DNA from: Streptomyces geranii
GTDB lineage: Bacteria; Actinomycetota; Actinomycetes; Streptomycetales; Streptomycetaceae
NCBI RefSeq assembly: GCF_002954775.1
Contig: NZ_PJME01000045.1
Location: forward strand, 1 to 64,000
DNA length: 64,000 nucleotides
Direction of reading: 5' to 3'
In this document: piece by piece, positions 7,996-17,700 of the stretch
Layout of the letters: every line of letters starts with the position of its first letter
Position numbering within the stretch: position 1 is the stretch's first letter
Program-made: the position numbers and the translations under genes
Notes under the pieces: model-generated
The model's database searches: none
Told to the model about the DNA's origin: nothing
Seen by the model: the letters and a program-made list of their open reading frames with translations, nothing else

Positions 7996-8067
7996 GGACG
8001 ATTAGCTCAGCGGGAGAGCGCTTCCCTGACACGGAAGAGGTCACTGGTTCAATCCCAGTATCGTCCA
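7996..8067 (+). tRNA. tRNA-Val (anticodon GAC), copy 3
   Basis: 72-nt gene identical to copy 1 (GGACGAT...ATCGTCC-A, anticodon GAC). Last tRNA before the terminator at 8075. Confidence 0.96.
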
Positions 8068-8074
8068 CATACCG

Positions 8075-8110
8075 GAAGCCCCCGGCCGTCTTGATACGGT
8101 CGGGGGCTTC
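8075..8110 (+). terminator. Terminator of the tRNA operon
   Basis: GAAGCCCCCGGCCGT (from 8075) pairs with ACGGTCGGGGGCTTC (to 8110) apart from one mismatch, followed by TTC. It closes the tRNA transcript and also lies just after the convergent zinc-finger gene stop, so it may work in both directions. Confidence 0.8.
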
Positions 8111-8123
8111 TTCGTGGTTCCGG

Positions 8124-8420
8124 TCAGCTGGAGAACAGCATGTGGCCGAAGCTCTTGTGGCGCTTGCCGCCGTAGTGGCCGCCATGGCCGCCACCGTGGT
8201 GGCCGCCGTGCGGGGCGCCCCAGGCGGGGGCGGGCGGGGCGGGGTAGGCCTGCGGGGCCTGGGGCGGGGCGGCGGGGCCCGACCACTGGGACTCCACGCG
8301 GGTCAGCGCCTCCAGCTCGCCGTAGTCGAGGAAGATCCCCCGGCAGCCGCTGCACTGCTCGATCTGGACTCCGTTGCGGTTGTACGTGTGCATCGGGGCG
8401 TGGCACTTCGGACACTGCAT
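8124..8420 (-). CDS. zf-TFIIB-type zinc ribbon protein
   Basis: A 98-residue protein starting MQCPKCHAPMHTYNRNG. The zinc ribbon ligands are C3-x2-C6 and C23-x2-C26 (QCSGCRGIFLDYGEL), the signature of the bacterial zf-TFIIB family. The rest is a flexible Pro/Ala/Gly/His segment ending HYGGKRHKSFGHMLFSS, whose histidine and glycine repeats might bind metal. Function unknown. The ATG at 8420 is chosen because the zinc ribbon begins directly; the frame is open upstream. Confidence 0.85.
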   Translation of the reverse strand: MQCPKCHAPMHTYNRNGVQIEQCSGCRGIFLDYGELEALTRVESQWSGPAAPPQAPQAYPAPPAPAWGAPHGGHHGGGHGGHYGGKRHKSFGHMLFSS

Positions 8421-8535
8421 GCTCGGCTCAACTCCTGCCGGTCGGTGCTGCTTCGTGGTTCTGCTTCGTGGTTCTGCTTGATCTTCATTCGCTTCTCGCC
8501 AGGACAGACTCTGTCCGGCTCCGTGCGGTTGCACC

Positions 8536-9576
8536 CTACTTCGCGTATTCGTGCGCCAACTCGGGCGGTACGGAACCCATTCGGGCACACGCGTCGACAA
8601 CAGCCTGCTGTACGTCGTCCAGTGGGCGGTCCGCCGCTGTCGCCTTGACGATCGCCAGGGCCGCCGTCTGCACGGTGAGGGCGCGGGCGGCGACGTCCAG
8701 AGCGGGCCAGGGGTCGCCGTCGGGGGGTACGGCCGGGCCGCCCGCCGTGCGGTAGGCGGTGAGGAAGCGGGTCCATTCGTCGGGCGGGAGGAGTCCGCAG
8801 GCGTACCAGGCGGCCGGGCGGGCCAGGTCCCAGGTGGGGGTGCCGATGCCGAGGTCGTCCACGTCGATCAGCAGCCAGGGGCCGTCGGGGGCGGGGTGGC
8901 GTACGAGCTGGCCCAGGTGGAGGTCGCCGTGGCAGAGGGTTGTTGTTGTGGGGTGGGTGTGGGTGTGGGTGGCGGTGGCGGTGGCGGTGGCGGTGTGAGT
9001 GTGGGTGTGGCCTGGGAGGGGGTGCACGCCGGGGGCTTCCCGCATCGGGGCCTCGGCCCGGGCCCAGGGCGGCAGGGTCGCCCAGGCCGCGAGGACGGGG
9101 GTTGTGGCCGGCTGTGGGGTGGTGGCCCGGAGGCGGGTGATGGCCTGCGCCGCCTTGGCCGGGCCTCGCATGGGCGGTAGTCCGGGTGGGGCGGGGGTGC
9201 GGTGGAGGCGGGCGAGGAGGGTGGCCGCGTCCTCCCAGGGGGCCGCGTCCGGATCCTCCGGGTCCACCGGGGTGCCGTACGGCCAGAACGTGACGAGCCT
9301 GCCGTGGAGGTCCGTGGGCGTGGGGGTGAGCGGGGGCAGGAGTATGCCGGGGAGGTGGGTGGCTGTGGTGAGGCGGGCGGTCAGTTCGGCGGGGGTGGTG
9401 TCGGGGGCGTGGGCCTTCGCGACGGTGTCGGCGTGGCGGACGACTGTGGCGTCGGGGCGGTCGGTGAGGGTTTCCGCTCCGCAGGGGCAGGGGGTTGGGG
9501 TGGTGGTGCGGGTGTGGGTGTGGGCCTTGGCCCTCGCTCGGGCGGTGAGGGCGGAGAGCAAGGGGGTGGCTGTCAC
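8536..9576 (-). CDS. APH-fold phosphotransferase
   Basis: A 346-residue protein of the aminoglycoside phosphotransferase/choline kinase fold. The catalytic loop is LCHGDLHLGQLV (about residue 215) and the metal-binding DVDDLGIGTPTWDLA follows about 20 residues later. Substrate is unknown; these proteins phosphorylate small molecules as well as antibiotics. GTG at 9576 is preceded by AGGGAG. Two segments are unusually repetitive: KAHTHTRTTTPTP near the N-terminus and a His-Thr/Ala-Thr run at about residues 189-208 just before the catalytic loop, encoded by a hexanucleotide microsatellite. Fold assignment is firm, function is not. Confidence 0.8.
   Translation of the reverse strand: MTATPLLSALTARARAKAHTHTRTTTPTPCPCGAETLTDRPDATVVRHADTVAKAHAPDTTPAELTARLTTATHLPGILLPPLTPTPTDLHGRLVTFWPYGTPVDPEDPDAAPWEDAATLLARLHRTPAPPGLPPMRGPAKAAQAITRLRATTPQPATTPVLAAWATLPPWARAEAPMREAPGVHPLPGHTHTHTATATATATHTHTHPTTTTLCHGDLHLGQLVRHPAPDGPWLLIDVDDLGIGTPTWDLARPAAWYACGLLPPDEWTRFLTAYRTAGGPAVPPDGDPWPALDVAARALTVQTAALAIVKATAADRPLDDVQQAVVDACARMGSVPPELAHEYAK
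8951..9011. repeat. In-frame hexanucleotide microsatellite
   Basis: GTGGGT and GGCGGT units repeat along 8951-9011 within the APH-fold gene. On the coding strand they give alternating His-Thr and Ala-Thr dipeptides. Six-base units keep the reading frame, so copy number can vary without inactivating the gene. Confidence 0.8.
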
Positions 9577-9843
9577 GGGGCTCCCTGGGCGGTGCGGGTG
9601 TGGGGGTGAGGGTACGGGGCCGGGGGTGGTGGGGTGAGGTCGGGTGTTTTCGCCCCCGCCGCCCCTACCCGTTCCCATCCCCAGGGGCTCCGCCCCTTCG
9701 ACCCCGCCAGGGGCGCTGCCCCTGGACCCCCGGCGGGGACTGCGTCCCCTGCACCCCGCCCGGGGCTTCGCCCCTGGCCCCCATCGGCCTCAACGGCCTC
9801 AACGGCCTCGTCCTCAAACGCCGGACGGGCTGGAGGGCAAAGC
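9577..9843. other. Non-coding region with GC palindromes
   Basis: No gene is visible. It contains a run of short palindromes of the form GGGGCTCCGCCCC, GGGGCGCTGCCCC and GGGGCTTCGCCCC, separated by CTGGACCCC-like spacers, then the motif CAAACGCCGGACGGGCTGG. Both are common intergenic elements in Streptomyces as I remember. The promoter of the adjacent minus-strand gene should lie near its left end, but I cannot place it. Confidence 0.6.
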
Positions 9844-9881
9844 AATGCCCGCGCAGCTCCCCAGCTGCGCGGGCATTTTTT
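9844..9881. terminator. Strong intrinsic terminator
   Basis: Perfect 15-bp stem AATGCCCGCGCAGCT / AGCTGCGCGGGCATT with a CCCC loop, followed on the plus strand by a run of T. The nearest gene end is that of the minus-strand gene stopping at 9966; the A-rich flank makes the hairpin usable on that strand too. The proper U-tract, rare in this window, is on the plus strand, where no gene ends nearby. Confidence 0.8.
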
Positions 9882-9965
9882 GCCGTCCGCCGCACCCCCG
9901 TCCCCACGGGGTTTCATGGGTGGATGTCCCCGCCCGGACCGCTCTTCCGGGCCTGGGGTCGCCGC

Positions 9966-10175
9966 TCAGCGCCCCAGCATCACTCCCACGGACGACGCTT
10001 GTGTGACCACTGCTTCCCAGCCGCCGAAGACGACCACGAGCAGGGCTGCCAGGGGGAGGACCATCGCCGTCGCCACCAGTGGGTGACGCTGGCCCTGTCG
10101 GCGCGGGCGGAACGCTGCGGCGTATGCCTTGCGTCCCTGGGTGCGGAGCGCCGTCCGCGATGCCGTGTGGGCCAT
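9966..10175 (-). CDS. Small basic single-pass membrane protein
   Basis: A 69-residue protein. ATG at 10175 follows AGGAGAGG, a strong ribosome site. The first 35 residues are Arg/Thr/Ala-rich; one hydrophobic helix (VATAMVLPLAALLVVVFGGW) spans the membrane. No family recognised. It is monocistronic and may be read into the strong hairpin at 9844. Confidence 0.7.
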   Translation of the reverse strand: MAHTASRTALRTQGRKAYAAAFRPRRQGQRHPLVATAMVLPLAALLVVVFGGWEAVVTQASSVGVMLGR

Positions 10176-10414
10176 GGTCCCTCTCCTGACCGTTCTCTTG
10201 TTGGTTGGCAGCGGCGGGTGTCTGACCTCGGGGGACGAGTGCTGCACCCGCCGCTTGACCTCAAATCTAGGCTGCCGACGACGACCGGTCGTCATGCCCT
10301 CGTACCGAATGACGGGCCTCCCGGAGGATGACCCGTGACCTGCGGAGTACTCCCCTGGGTGGAGACGGGGTCCTAGGTCTCAGGGTCTTCCCGGAGGGGG
10401 TGCCCGGTGTGTCC

Positions 10415-10648
10415 CTACTGTTCCGGGCTGTCGTCCCTCGGCACCGGCTGTTCGACCAGGGCCAGGACCCGGGTCGCCATGAAGCGGGCCGTGCGCACCA
10501 CCGAGCCGTTCCGGGTGACTTCGCTCACTTCCACCACTCCCCTGCGCACCGCCGTCTCCACCCTGCGGCCCGCCCTGCTGGCCACCACCTCATATGTACG
10601 AGTTGTGTCCCCGGCATCCACGACTATCTCCACGCGGTCACCCTTCAC
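10415..10648 (-). CDS. Small conserved hypothetical protein
   Basis: A 77-residue soluble protein beginning VKGDRVEIVVDAGDTTRTYEV with GTG at 10648 and a GAAGGGGG ribosome site upstream. It is predicted to be beta-rich, with charged residues throughout and no cysteine or transmembrane stretch. I recognise similar short proteins in Streptomyces but no function. It is divergent from the Ser/Thr kinase gene with about 200 bp between them. Confidence 0.7.
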   Translation of the reverse strand: MKGDRVEIVVDAGDTTRTYEVVASRAGRRVETAVRRGVVEVSEVTRNGSVVRTARFMATRVLALVEQPVPRDDSPEQ

Positions 10649-10844
10649 GGGTCCAATCCCCCTTCTGTGACGGGTGGTTGGGATCACACGCGCCGTCAAG
10701 CCGCCCTGTTCGCGCGCTCCCTGACCACCTCTCAAGTCTCCCACCCGGCACTGACAATCCATCGGGACGAGAGGGCGCGGCCTCTGCGCGCACCCGGCCG
10801 GGGAAACGTAAGCTGTCGCTCGTCAAACGGACCGGGCAGCGGGG

Positions 10845-12266
10845 ATGAACATGGCGATGATGCGCCTGAGGCGCGAGGACCCGCGCGTCGTCGGCTCGTT
10901 CAGGCTTCACAGACGGCTCGGCGCGGGCGGGATGGGCGTCGTCTACCTGGGTTCCGACAAGCGGGGGCAGCGGGTTGCCCTGAAGGTGATCCGGCCCGAT
11001 CTTGCCGAGGATCAGGAGTTCCGGTCCCGGTTCGCGCGTGAAGTGTCCGCCGCGCGGCGGATTCGGGGCGGGTGTACGGCACGGCTCGTCGCCGCCGATC
11101 TTGATGCCGATCGGCCCTGGTTCGCCACTCAGTACGTGCCCGGGCCCTCGCTGCACGACAAGGTCGTCGACGAGGGACCGCTCACCGCCGCCGACGTCGC
11201 CTCCATCGGTGCCGCCCTCTCCGAGGGGCTCGTCGCCGTGCACGAGGCCGGGGTCGTGCACCGGGATCTCAAGCCGTCCAACATCCTGTTGTCCCCCAAG
11301 GGGCCCCGGATCATCGACTTCGGTATCGCCTGGGCGACCGGGGCGTCCACACTCACCCATGTCGGTACCGCGGTCGGGTCGCCCGGTTTCCTCGCTCCCG
11401 AACAGGTGCGCGGGGCCGCTGTCACTCCGGCCACCGACGTGTTCTCGCTCGGGGCGACTCTCGCGTACGCCTCGATGGCCGACTCGCCCTTCGGGCACGG
11501 CAGTTCCGAGGTCATGCTCTACCGGGTGGTCCATGAGGAGGCCCACCTCCAGGGTGTTCCTGACGCCCTGGCACCCCTCGTACGGGCCTGCCTCGCGAAG
11601 GATCCCGAAGAGCGGCCCAGCACGCTCCAACTGTCCTTGCGGCTCAAGGAGATCGCCGCGCGCGAGGCGCAGGGCATGGCCGACGTCCGGCCGCCCGCGC
11701 CCCGTTCCGCCGAGGCGGAGCGGCCCACCGGGCGGCTCACCGAGAGCTATCCGGATCAGCGGCCTCCGTATCACCATCAGACTCAGCCGCAGTCACACTC
11801 GCAATCCCAGTCGCAGGCTCCCTCGCAGCCTCAGCGGCGTCCGCAGGGGCCAGCCTCGGGAGCCCGTGGGGGTGTGCCGTCGCGGGGTGGGAGCGGTGTT
11901 CCTCGGGGGGACAGTCCCTCGCGAGGTGGCACCGGCTCACGTAGTGGTGGCCCCTCGTCCTCGTCCCGTTCCGGGGCCCGGCCTGTTCCCGGCTCCCGGA
12001 ACGCGGGCCGGCCCGGGCCGCGCAGTGGTGCCGGGCGGCCGGCGCCGCGTGGTACGGGGACCGGGCGGCGGCCCGCCAATCCCCGACTGTTGCGGCAGCG
12101 GTTGTTCGTGTTCGTCGTCGTCACGCTGCTGGTTGCGCTGGGGATCGCTGCGGCTCAGGGGTGTCAGGGGCCCAGTCGTGGGCTCGGGGACGACAGTTGG
12201 CGTGGTGGCAACGGGCAGCAGCAGCAACAGGAGGAGCAGCAGGTGCAGCCTCGCCCTGCCGGGTAG
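10845..12266 (+). CDS. Membrane-anchored Ser/Thr protein kinase
   Basis: A 473-residue Hanks-type kinase. Residues about 19-280 form the kinase: glycine loop GAGGMGVVY (26-34), ATP lysine K47, catalytic HRDLKPSN (139-146), DFG (158-160) and APEQ. A long Ser/Gly/Pro/Arg-rich linker (about 290-415) leads to one transmembrane helix (LFVFVVVTLLVALGIAAA) and a short outside tail rich in Gln. There is no PASTA or other sensor domain. Such kinases regulate growth, development and cell envelope functions in streptomycetes. Start 10845 is the first of three close ATGs; the second (10851) is also possible. Confidence 0.93.
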   Translation: MNMAMMRLRREDPRVVGSFRLHRRLGAGGMGVVYLGSDKRGQRVALKVIRPDLAEDQEFRSRFAREVSAARRIRGGCTARLVAADLDADRPWFATQYVPGPSLHDKVVDEGPLTAADVASIGAALSEGLVAVHEAGVVHRDLKPSNILLSPKGPRIIDFGIAWATGASTLTHVGTAVGSPGFLAPEQVRGAAVTPATDVFSLGATLAYASMADSPFGHGSSEVMLYRVVHEEAHLQGVPDALAPLVRACLAKDPEERPSTLQLSLRLKEIAAREAQGMADVRPPAPRSAEAERPTGRLTESYPDQRPPYHHQTQPQSHSQSQSQAPSQPQRRPQGPASGARGGVPSRGGSGVPRGDSPSRGGTGSRSGGPSSSSRSGARPVPGSRNAGRPGPRSGAGRPAPRGTGTGRRPANPRLLRQRLFVFVVVTLLVALGIAAAQGCQGPSRGLGDDSWRGGNGQQQQQEEQQVQPRPAG

Positions 12267-12305
12267 GGGTATGGGTGGGTGGTTCTTTGGCTGCGGGGTC
12301 GTGGG

Positions 12306-12343
12306 GGCTTGTCGCGCAGTTCCCCGCGCCCCTTAAGGGCGCG
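12306..12343 (-). repeat. Dispersed 3'-end element, copy 1
   Basis: Read on the minus strand this is GGGGCGCGGGGAACTGCGCG and onward, just downstream of the TrmH stop at 12365. GCGCCC (12326-12331) and GGGCGC (12337-12342) form a hairpin. Member of an eight-copy family in this window. Confidence 0.8.
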
Positions 12344-12364
12344 TCCACCTCAAGGGTCGTCGGC

Positions 12365-13183
12365 TCAGGGTTGGGGGCGGCCCGTCGCCACCGCGTAGAA
12401 GGCCACCGCCGCTGCCGCGCCCACGTTGAGGGAGTCGACTCCGTGGGCCATCGGGATGCGGACCCATTCGTCGGCCGCCACCAGGGCCTGGGTGGAGAGG
12501 CCGTCGCCCTCCGCGCCCAGCATCAGGGCGACCCGGTCCATCTTGTGGGGGGCCGTCTCGTCCAGGGTTTTGGCCTTCTCGTCCGGGGTGAGGGCGAGGA
12601 GGGTGAAGCCCGCCTCGCGGACCGAGTCCAGGCTCTTGGGCCAGGTGTCCAGGCGGGCGTACGGGACCGAGAAGACCGCGCCCATCGAGACCTTGACGCT
12701 GCGTCGGTACAGGGGGTCCGCGCAGTCGGGAGACAGCAGGACCGCGTCCATGCCCAGAGCAGCCGCGCTGCGGAAGATCGCGCCGATGTTGGTGTGGTCG
12801 TTGACCGACTCCATGACCACCACCCGGCGTGCCGTTTGGAGGAGTTCGTCGGCCGTGGGGAGCGGCTTGCGCTGCATGGAGGCCAGGGCGCCCCTGTGCA
12901 CGTGGTAGCCGGTGACGCGTTCCGCCAGTTCCGGGCTGACCGCGTAGACGGGGGCCGGGAGTTCGTCTATGACGTCGCGCATGACGTCGACCCACTTCGC
13001 GGACAGGAGCATCGAGCGCATCTCGTAACCGGCGTCCTTGGCCCGTCTGATGACCTTTTCGCCCTCGGCGATGAAAAGACCCTCCGCGGGCTCGCGCTTG
13101 CGGCGCAGTTCGACGTCGGTCAAGCCCGTGTAGTCGTGCAGGCGCGGGTCGTCGGGGTCCTCGACGGTGATGAGATCGGCCAC
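12365..13183 (-). CDS. TrmH-family (SPOUT) RNA 2'-O-methyltransferase
   Basis: A 272-residue SPOUT methyltransferase that transfers methyl from S-adenosylmethionine to a ribose 2'-OH in rRNA or tRNA. The N-terminal about 110 residues are a substrate-binding domain. The knotted catalytic domain shows motif 1 (NIGAIFRSAAALGMDAVLL), motif 2 (MLGAEGDGLS) and motif 3 (IPMAHGVDSLNVGAAAAVAFY). The exact RNA target cannot be read from sequence. GTG at 13183 (VADLITVEDP) is chosen over the longer open frame because the domain begins there and AAGGCAG precedes it. Confidence 0.9.
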   Translation of the reverse strand: MADLITVEDPDDPRLHDYTGLTDVELRRKREPAEGLFIAEGEKVIRRAKDAGYEMRSMLLSAKWVDVMRDVIDELPAPVYAVSPELAERVTGYHVHRGALASMQRKPLPTADELLQTARRVVVMESVNDHTNIGAIFRSAAALGMDAVLLSPDCADPLYRRSVKVSMGAVFSVPYARLDTWPKSLDSVREAGFTLLALTPDEKAKTLDETAPHKMDRVALMLGAEGDGLSTQALVAADEWVRIPMAHGVDSLNVGAAAAVAFYAVATGRPQP

Positions 13184-13248
13184 AGGGGTGATACTGCCTT
13201 GTCCTGGGTGCGGTGCCAACGGCTGGGAACGGGTTGTGTTACCGGGGG

Positions 13249-14481
13249 TTACGTCAACTCCGCGGGGCCCACGTTCACCACCGCGCCGATCACGATCACC
13301 GCGGGCGGCTTCACGTCCTGCGTACGGACCGTCTCGGCGACCGTGGCCAGGGTCGCGTCGACCCGGCGCTGGGCCGCTGTCGTGCCCTCCTGGACCAGGG
13401 CGACCGGGGTGTCCGGGGACTTGCCGTGCGCGACCAGGGTCTCCGCGATCCGGCCGATCTTGTCGACGCCCATGAGGACGACGAGCGTGCCGGTCAGCTT
13501 CGCGAGGGACGGCCAGTCGACGAGGGAGCGTTCGTCGTCGGGGGCGACATGGCCGCTGACCACCGTGAACTCGTGCGCCACCCCTCGGTGCGTGACCGGG
13601 ATACCGGCCGCGCTCGGTACCGAGATCGAGCTGGAGATGCCCGGGACGACCGTGCAGGCGATGCCCGCCTCGGCCAGCGCCTGGACCTCCTCCATGCCCC
13701 GGCCGTAGACGTAGGGGTCGCCGCCCTTCAGCCGTACGACCCTCTTGCCCAGCTTGGCGTGTTCGATCAGCGCGTTGTTGATGGCCTCCTGGGCCATGAA
13801 ACGGCCGTACGGGATCTTCGCGGCGTCGATCACCTCGACGTGGGGCGGGAGTTCGGCGAGGAGGTCGCGCGGGCCCAGGCGGTCCGCGATGACCACGTCC
13901 GCCTCGGCGAGGAGGCGGCGGCCCCTGACCGTGATCAGGTCCGGGTCGCCGGGGCCGCCGCCGACCAGGGCGACTCCGGGGGCGCGGGTGCGGTGGTGGG
14001 GGGCGACGAGCGTGCCGTCGCGCAGGCCCTCGACGACCGCGTCGCGGATGGCGGCGGTGTGGCGGGGGTCGCGGCCCTTGGCGTCCGTGGTGAGCACCGC
14101 GACCGTGACGCCCTCGCTGTGGCCGGTCGCCGGGGTCCAGGCGGTCGCCTCGTCGGCGTCGTCGGAGCGGACGCACCAGATGCGGCGCCGTTCGGCCTCG
14201 GCGGAGGCCCGGGTGTTGGCCTGGGCGTCGCCGGTCGCGATCAGGACGTACCAGGCGTCCGTCAGGTCGCCGTCCTCGTAGTGGCGGCGCTCCCAGGTGA
14301 GTTCGCCCGCGTCCGCCATCGCCTCCACCGAGGGGGTGGCGGACGGCGATACGAGGAGGATGTCCGCGCCTGCCCTGATGAGGGCGGGGAGGCGGCGCTG
14401 GGCCACCTGGCCGGCGCCCAGGACGACCACTCGGCGGCCGGTGAGGCGGAGGCCTACGGGGTAGGCGGGGTGTTCGGCCAT
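13249..14481 (-). CDS. cobA: Uroporphyrinogen-III C-methyltransferase with siroheme-synthase N-domain
   Basis: A 410-residue fusion. Residues about 1-150 are a Rossmann domain like precorrin-2 dehydrogenase/ferrochelatase (CysG-N/Met8), with VVVLGAGQVAQRRLP. Residues about 165-405 are the SAM-dependent methyltransferase, with VALVGGGPGDPDLIT, DRLGP and VVRLKGGDPYVYGRG. It methylates uroporphyrinogen III at C2 and C7 to give precorrin-2, the branch point to siroheme and cobalamin. Position next to bluB-cobT and cobL suggests a corrinoid role, but the N-domain also allows siroheme synthesis for sulfite/nitrite reductase. ATG at 14481. Confidence 0.93.
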   Translation of the reverse strand: MAEHPAYPVGLRLTGRRVVVLGAGQVAQRRLPALIRAGADILLVSPSATPSVEAMADAGELTWERRHYEDGDLTDAWYVLIATGDAQANTRASAEAERRRIWCVRSDDADEATAWTPATGHSEGVTVAVLTTDAKGRDPRHTAAIRDAVVEGLRDGTLVAPHHRTRAPGVALVGGGPGDPDLITVRGRRLLAEADVVIADRLGPRDLLAELPPHVEVIDAAKIPYGRFMAQEAINNALIEHAKLGKRVVRLKGGDPYVYGRGMEEVQALAEAGIACTVVPGISSSISVPSAAGIPVTHRGVAHEFTVVSGHVAPDDERSLVDWPSLAKLTGTLVVLMGVDKIGRIAETLVAHGKSPDTPVALVQEGTTAAQRRVDATLATVAETVRTQDVKPPAVIVIGAVVNVGPAELT

Positions 14482-14647
14482 GGGGGTGCGGCTCCCTCTT
14501 GCGGGTCGTTCTGATCGGGGGCCTGGGGTTTTGGGGTGGGCCCTGACGTGCACATTTTACGGTGCGGGTGGGTGGGGGCTGGGGTGGGGTTTTCTCTTCC
14601 CCAAGCCCGCCCCTTCCCGGCTGTATCAATTGTGCGGCTCCGCCGCG

Positions 14648-14662
14648 GGGGGCTTCGCCCCC
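14648..14662 (-). terminator. Short hairpin downstream of the cobT gene
   Basis: GGGGGC-TTC-GCCCCC lies about 50 nt beyond the cobT stop, flanked by CCAGACCCCC. This compact palindrome is a common Streptomyces intergenic element and may end transcription. Confidence 0.45.
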
Positions 14663-14710
14663 AGACCCCCTTGTGCGTGCCGGTTCGTGGGCGGCAGCCG
14701 GAAAGTGGGC

Positions 14711-17700
14711 CTACTTCTCCGTTACCCCTGCCGAGTCGAACGTCGCCACCTCGTGCATCGCCCTCGCCGTGCTCTGCACCAGCGGCAGGGCCAGCAGCGC
14801 GCCCGTGCCCTCGCCGAGGCGGAGGTCCAGGTCGACCAGGGGGCGCAGGCCCAGTTTGTTCAGGGCCGCCACGTGGCCCGGTTCCGCGCTGCGGTGGCCC
14901 GCGATGCAGGCGGCCAGGACCTCGGGGGCGATCGCGCGGGCCACCAGGGCGGCGGCGCCGGCGCTGACGCCGTCCAGGATCACCGGCGTACGCAGTGACG
15001 CGCCGCCGAGGAGCAGGCCGACCATGGCCGCGTGTTCGAAGCCGCCGATGGCCGCCAGGACGCCGATCGGGTCGGCCGGGTCGGGCTGGTGGAAGTCGAT
15101 GGCGCGGCGGACGACCTCGGTCTTGCGGGCGAGGGTCTCGTCGTTGATGCCGGTGCCCCGGCCCGTGACCTCGGCGGGGTCCGTGTCCGTGAAGACGGAG
15201 ATCAGGGCCGCCGACGCCGTGGTGTTGGCGATGCCCATCTCGCCCGTGAGCAGGGCCTTGTTGCCCGCCGCGACCAGATCGCGGGCCGTCTCGATGCCGA
15301 CCTCGATGGCCGCCTTGGCCTCCTCGCGGGTCATCGCGGGGCCGGTCGTCATGTCGGACGTGCCCGCGCGGATCTTGCGGGGCAGCAGGCCGGGGGTGGC
15401 GGGCAGGTCCGAGGCCACGCCCACGTCGATGACGCAGACCTCGGCGCCGACCTGGTTCGCGAAGGCGTTGCAGACCGCGCCGCCGCCGAGGAAGTTGGCG
15501 ACCATCTGGGCCGTCACCTCCTGCGGCCAGGGGGTGACGCCCTGGGCGTGTACGCCATGGTCACCCGCGAAGATCGCTACCGCGGCCGGCTCCGGGATCG
15601 GGGGCGGGCACATGCGGGACAGGCCCGACAGCTGCGCGGAGATGATCTCCAGCATGCCGAGCGCGCCCGCCGGTTTCGTCATGCGCTTCTGGCGTTCCCA
15701 CGCCTCGCCGAGCGCCTTGGCGTCCAGCGGGCGGATGTTGGCGACGGTCTCGGAGAGCAGGTCGTGCGGCTCCTCGCCGGGCAGCGCGCGACGGCCGTAC
15801 GTCTCCTCGTGCACGACCCACGACAGCGGGCGGCGCTTGGACCAGCCCGCCTGCGCCAGCTCGGGCTCCTCCGGGAACTCGTCCACGTAGCCGACGCAGA
15901 GGTACGCCACGACCTCCAGGTGTTCGGGGAGGCCCAGCGCGCGGACCATCTCGCGCTCGTCGAAGAAGCTGACCCAGCCGACACCGATGCCCTCGGCGCG
16001 AGCCGCGAGCCACAGGTTCTCGACCGCGAGCGCGGAGGAGTACGGGGCCATCTGCGGCTGCGTGTGACGGCCGAGCGTGTGCCTGCCGCCCCGGGTCGGG
16101 TCGGCGGTGACGACGATGTTCACCGGAGTGTCGAGGATGGCCTCGATCTTCAGTTCCTTGAACTGCTTCGCCCGGCCCTTGGGGAGCGACTTCGCGTACG
16201 CCTCGCGCTGCCGCGCCGCCAGTTCGTGCATCGTGGCGCGGGTCTCCGCCGAGCGGATCACGACGAAGTCCCAGGGCTGCGAGTGGCCGACGGAGGGCGC
16301 CGTGTGGGCCGCCTCCAGGATGCGCAGCAGGACGTCGTGCGGGATCGGGTCGCTGCGGAAGCCGTTGCGGATGTCGCGGCGTTCGCGCATCACCTTGAGC
16401 ACGGCCTCGCGCTCGGCGTCGTCGTAGGCGGGAGCGGCCGGGCCCGTGGACTCGCGGGCCTCCTCCACCACGGCCGCGCCCTCCTCAGGCTCGGCCTGGT
16501 GCTCCAGTTCCTCCGGCTGCTCCTGGTCGGCGGCCCTGGTGTCCAGGTCCGCCGCCTGCTGCACGAACTCGATCTCCGCCTCCGCCTCTACGGCGTCGAG
16601 GTCGAGCGTCGGCGGCTCCGGCTCGGGGGCCGGTACCGGTGCGGGTTCGTTCTCCTGCGGGAGGACGAGCGCGTGCGGGGGTGTCGGGGCCAGGTGCGGG
16701 GCGGTGGGGACCGTGCCGTCCACCGCGACGAACTGGCCCACCTGCTCGACCGCCGACGGGGGCTGCTCGGCCGGCTCCTCCGGGAGGGCGAGGGCGGGCA
16801 GCGGTTCCGGTGCGGGGGGCGTCGGCTCGGTCGGAGTGGGGAGCTGGTCGCTCGCGACTGCCACCTCCTCGGGGGCGGTCAGGACGGCCACCTCCTCCTC
16901 CGGTACGGCTGCTGCCGCCTGCGCCTCCGCGACCTCGGTCACGAAAGGCTGCGGCTCGACCAAGAGGTGCTCCGCGTGCTCCAGCACAGGCTCCGGCGCC
17001 TCCGCCGGTACGGCCTCCTGCTGGAGTTCCTCCGGTACGGCGACCTCGGCCACCTGGGCCACACCGTCCGCCTGTTGGAACGCCGGGTCCACAGGGTGGA
17101 CGACGGCCTGGGGCTCCTCCACCACGGCGGGCGGGGTCGCGAACTGCTCCACCGGGACGCCCTGGGCCTCGACGGGGACACCGGGGTCCACCGCCTGCGG
17201 CTCCTGCGGCTCGCCCTCGGGAACGAACTGCACCTCGGGCACTAGCTGCGCGTCCGGGACGACCTGCGTGTCCGGCACGCCCGATACCGGCTCCGCCTGC
17301 GGTACGACGATCAGCTCGGCGTCCTGGGCGTCATGAGCCTCCTGGGCCTCCGGCTGCGGTACGGCGCCCTCCGGCTCCTGCGGGGCCTGGAACACCTCGG
17401 GGGCGGCGGGGGGCGCCGGGAAGACCGCGTCGGGCTCGGGGGCCTCGGCGGCGGGGTGCGGTGTCGCCGGGTCCGGAAGCGGGGGGACCTCGAAGGCGTA
17501 CGCGGCCTCGGCGGGCGGCACGGCGGGCTCGTAGGCCTCGGGGCCCTGGTCGGCGTACGCGCCCTCCGGTGTGTGGGCCGGGTGTACGGGCTCGGGCGGC
17601 TCGGGGGCGGTCTCCGGTACTCCGTACGCGGCCTCGGGAGCCGTCTCCTGGGCCGCCGGGGCGGCCTCCGGGGGCTCGGGGGCCGGGACCACCGGTGCCG

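Noticed and set aside
9670..9800. Attachment site or small RNA in the GC palindromes
   Set aside because: The palindromes are the common Streptomyces intergenic type; no duplicated end, integrase or promoter supports anything more specific.
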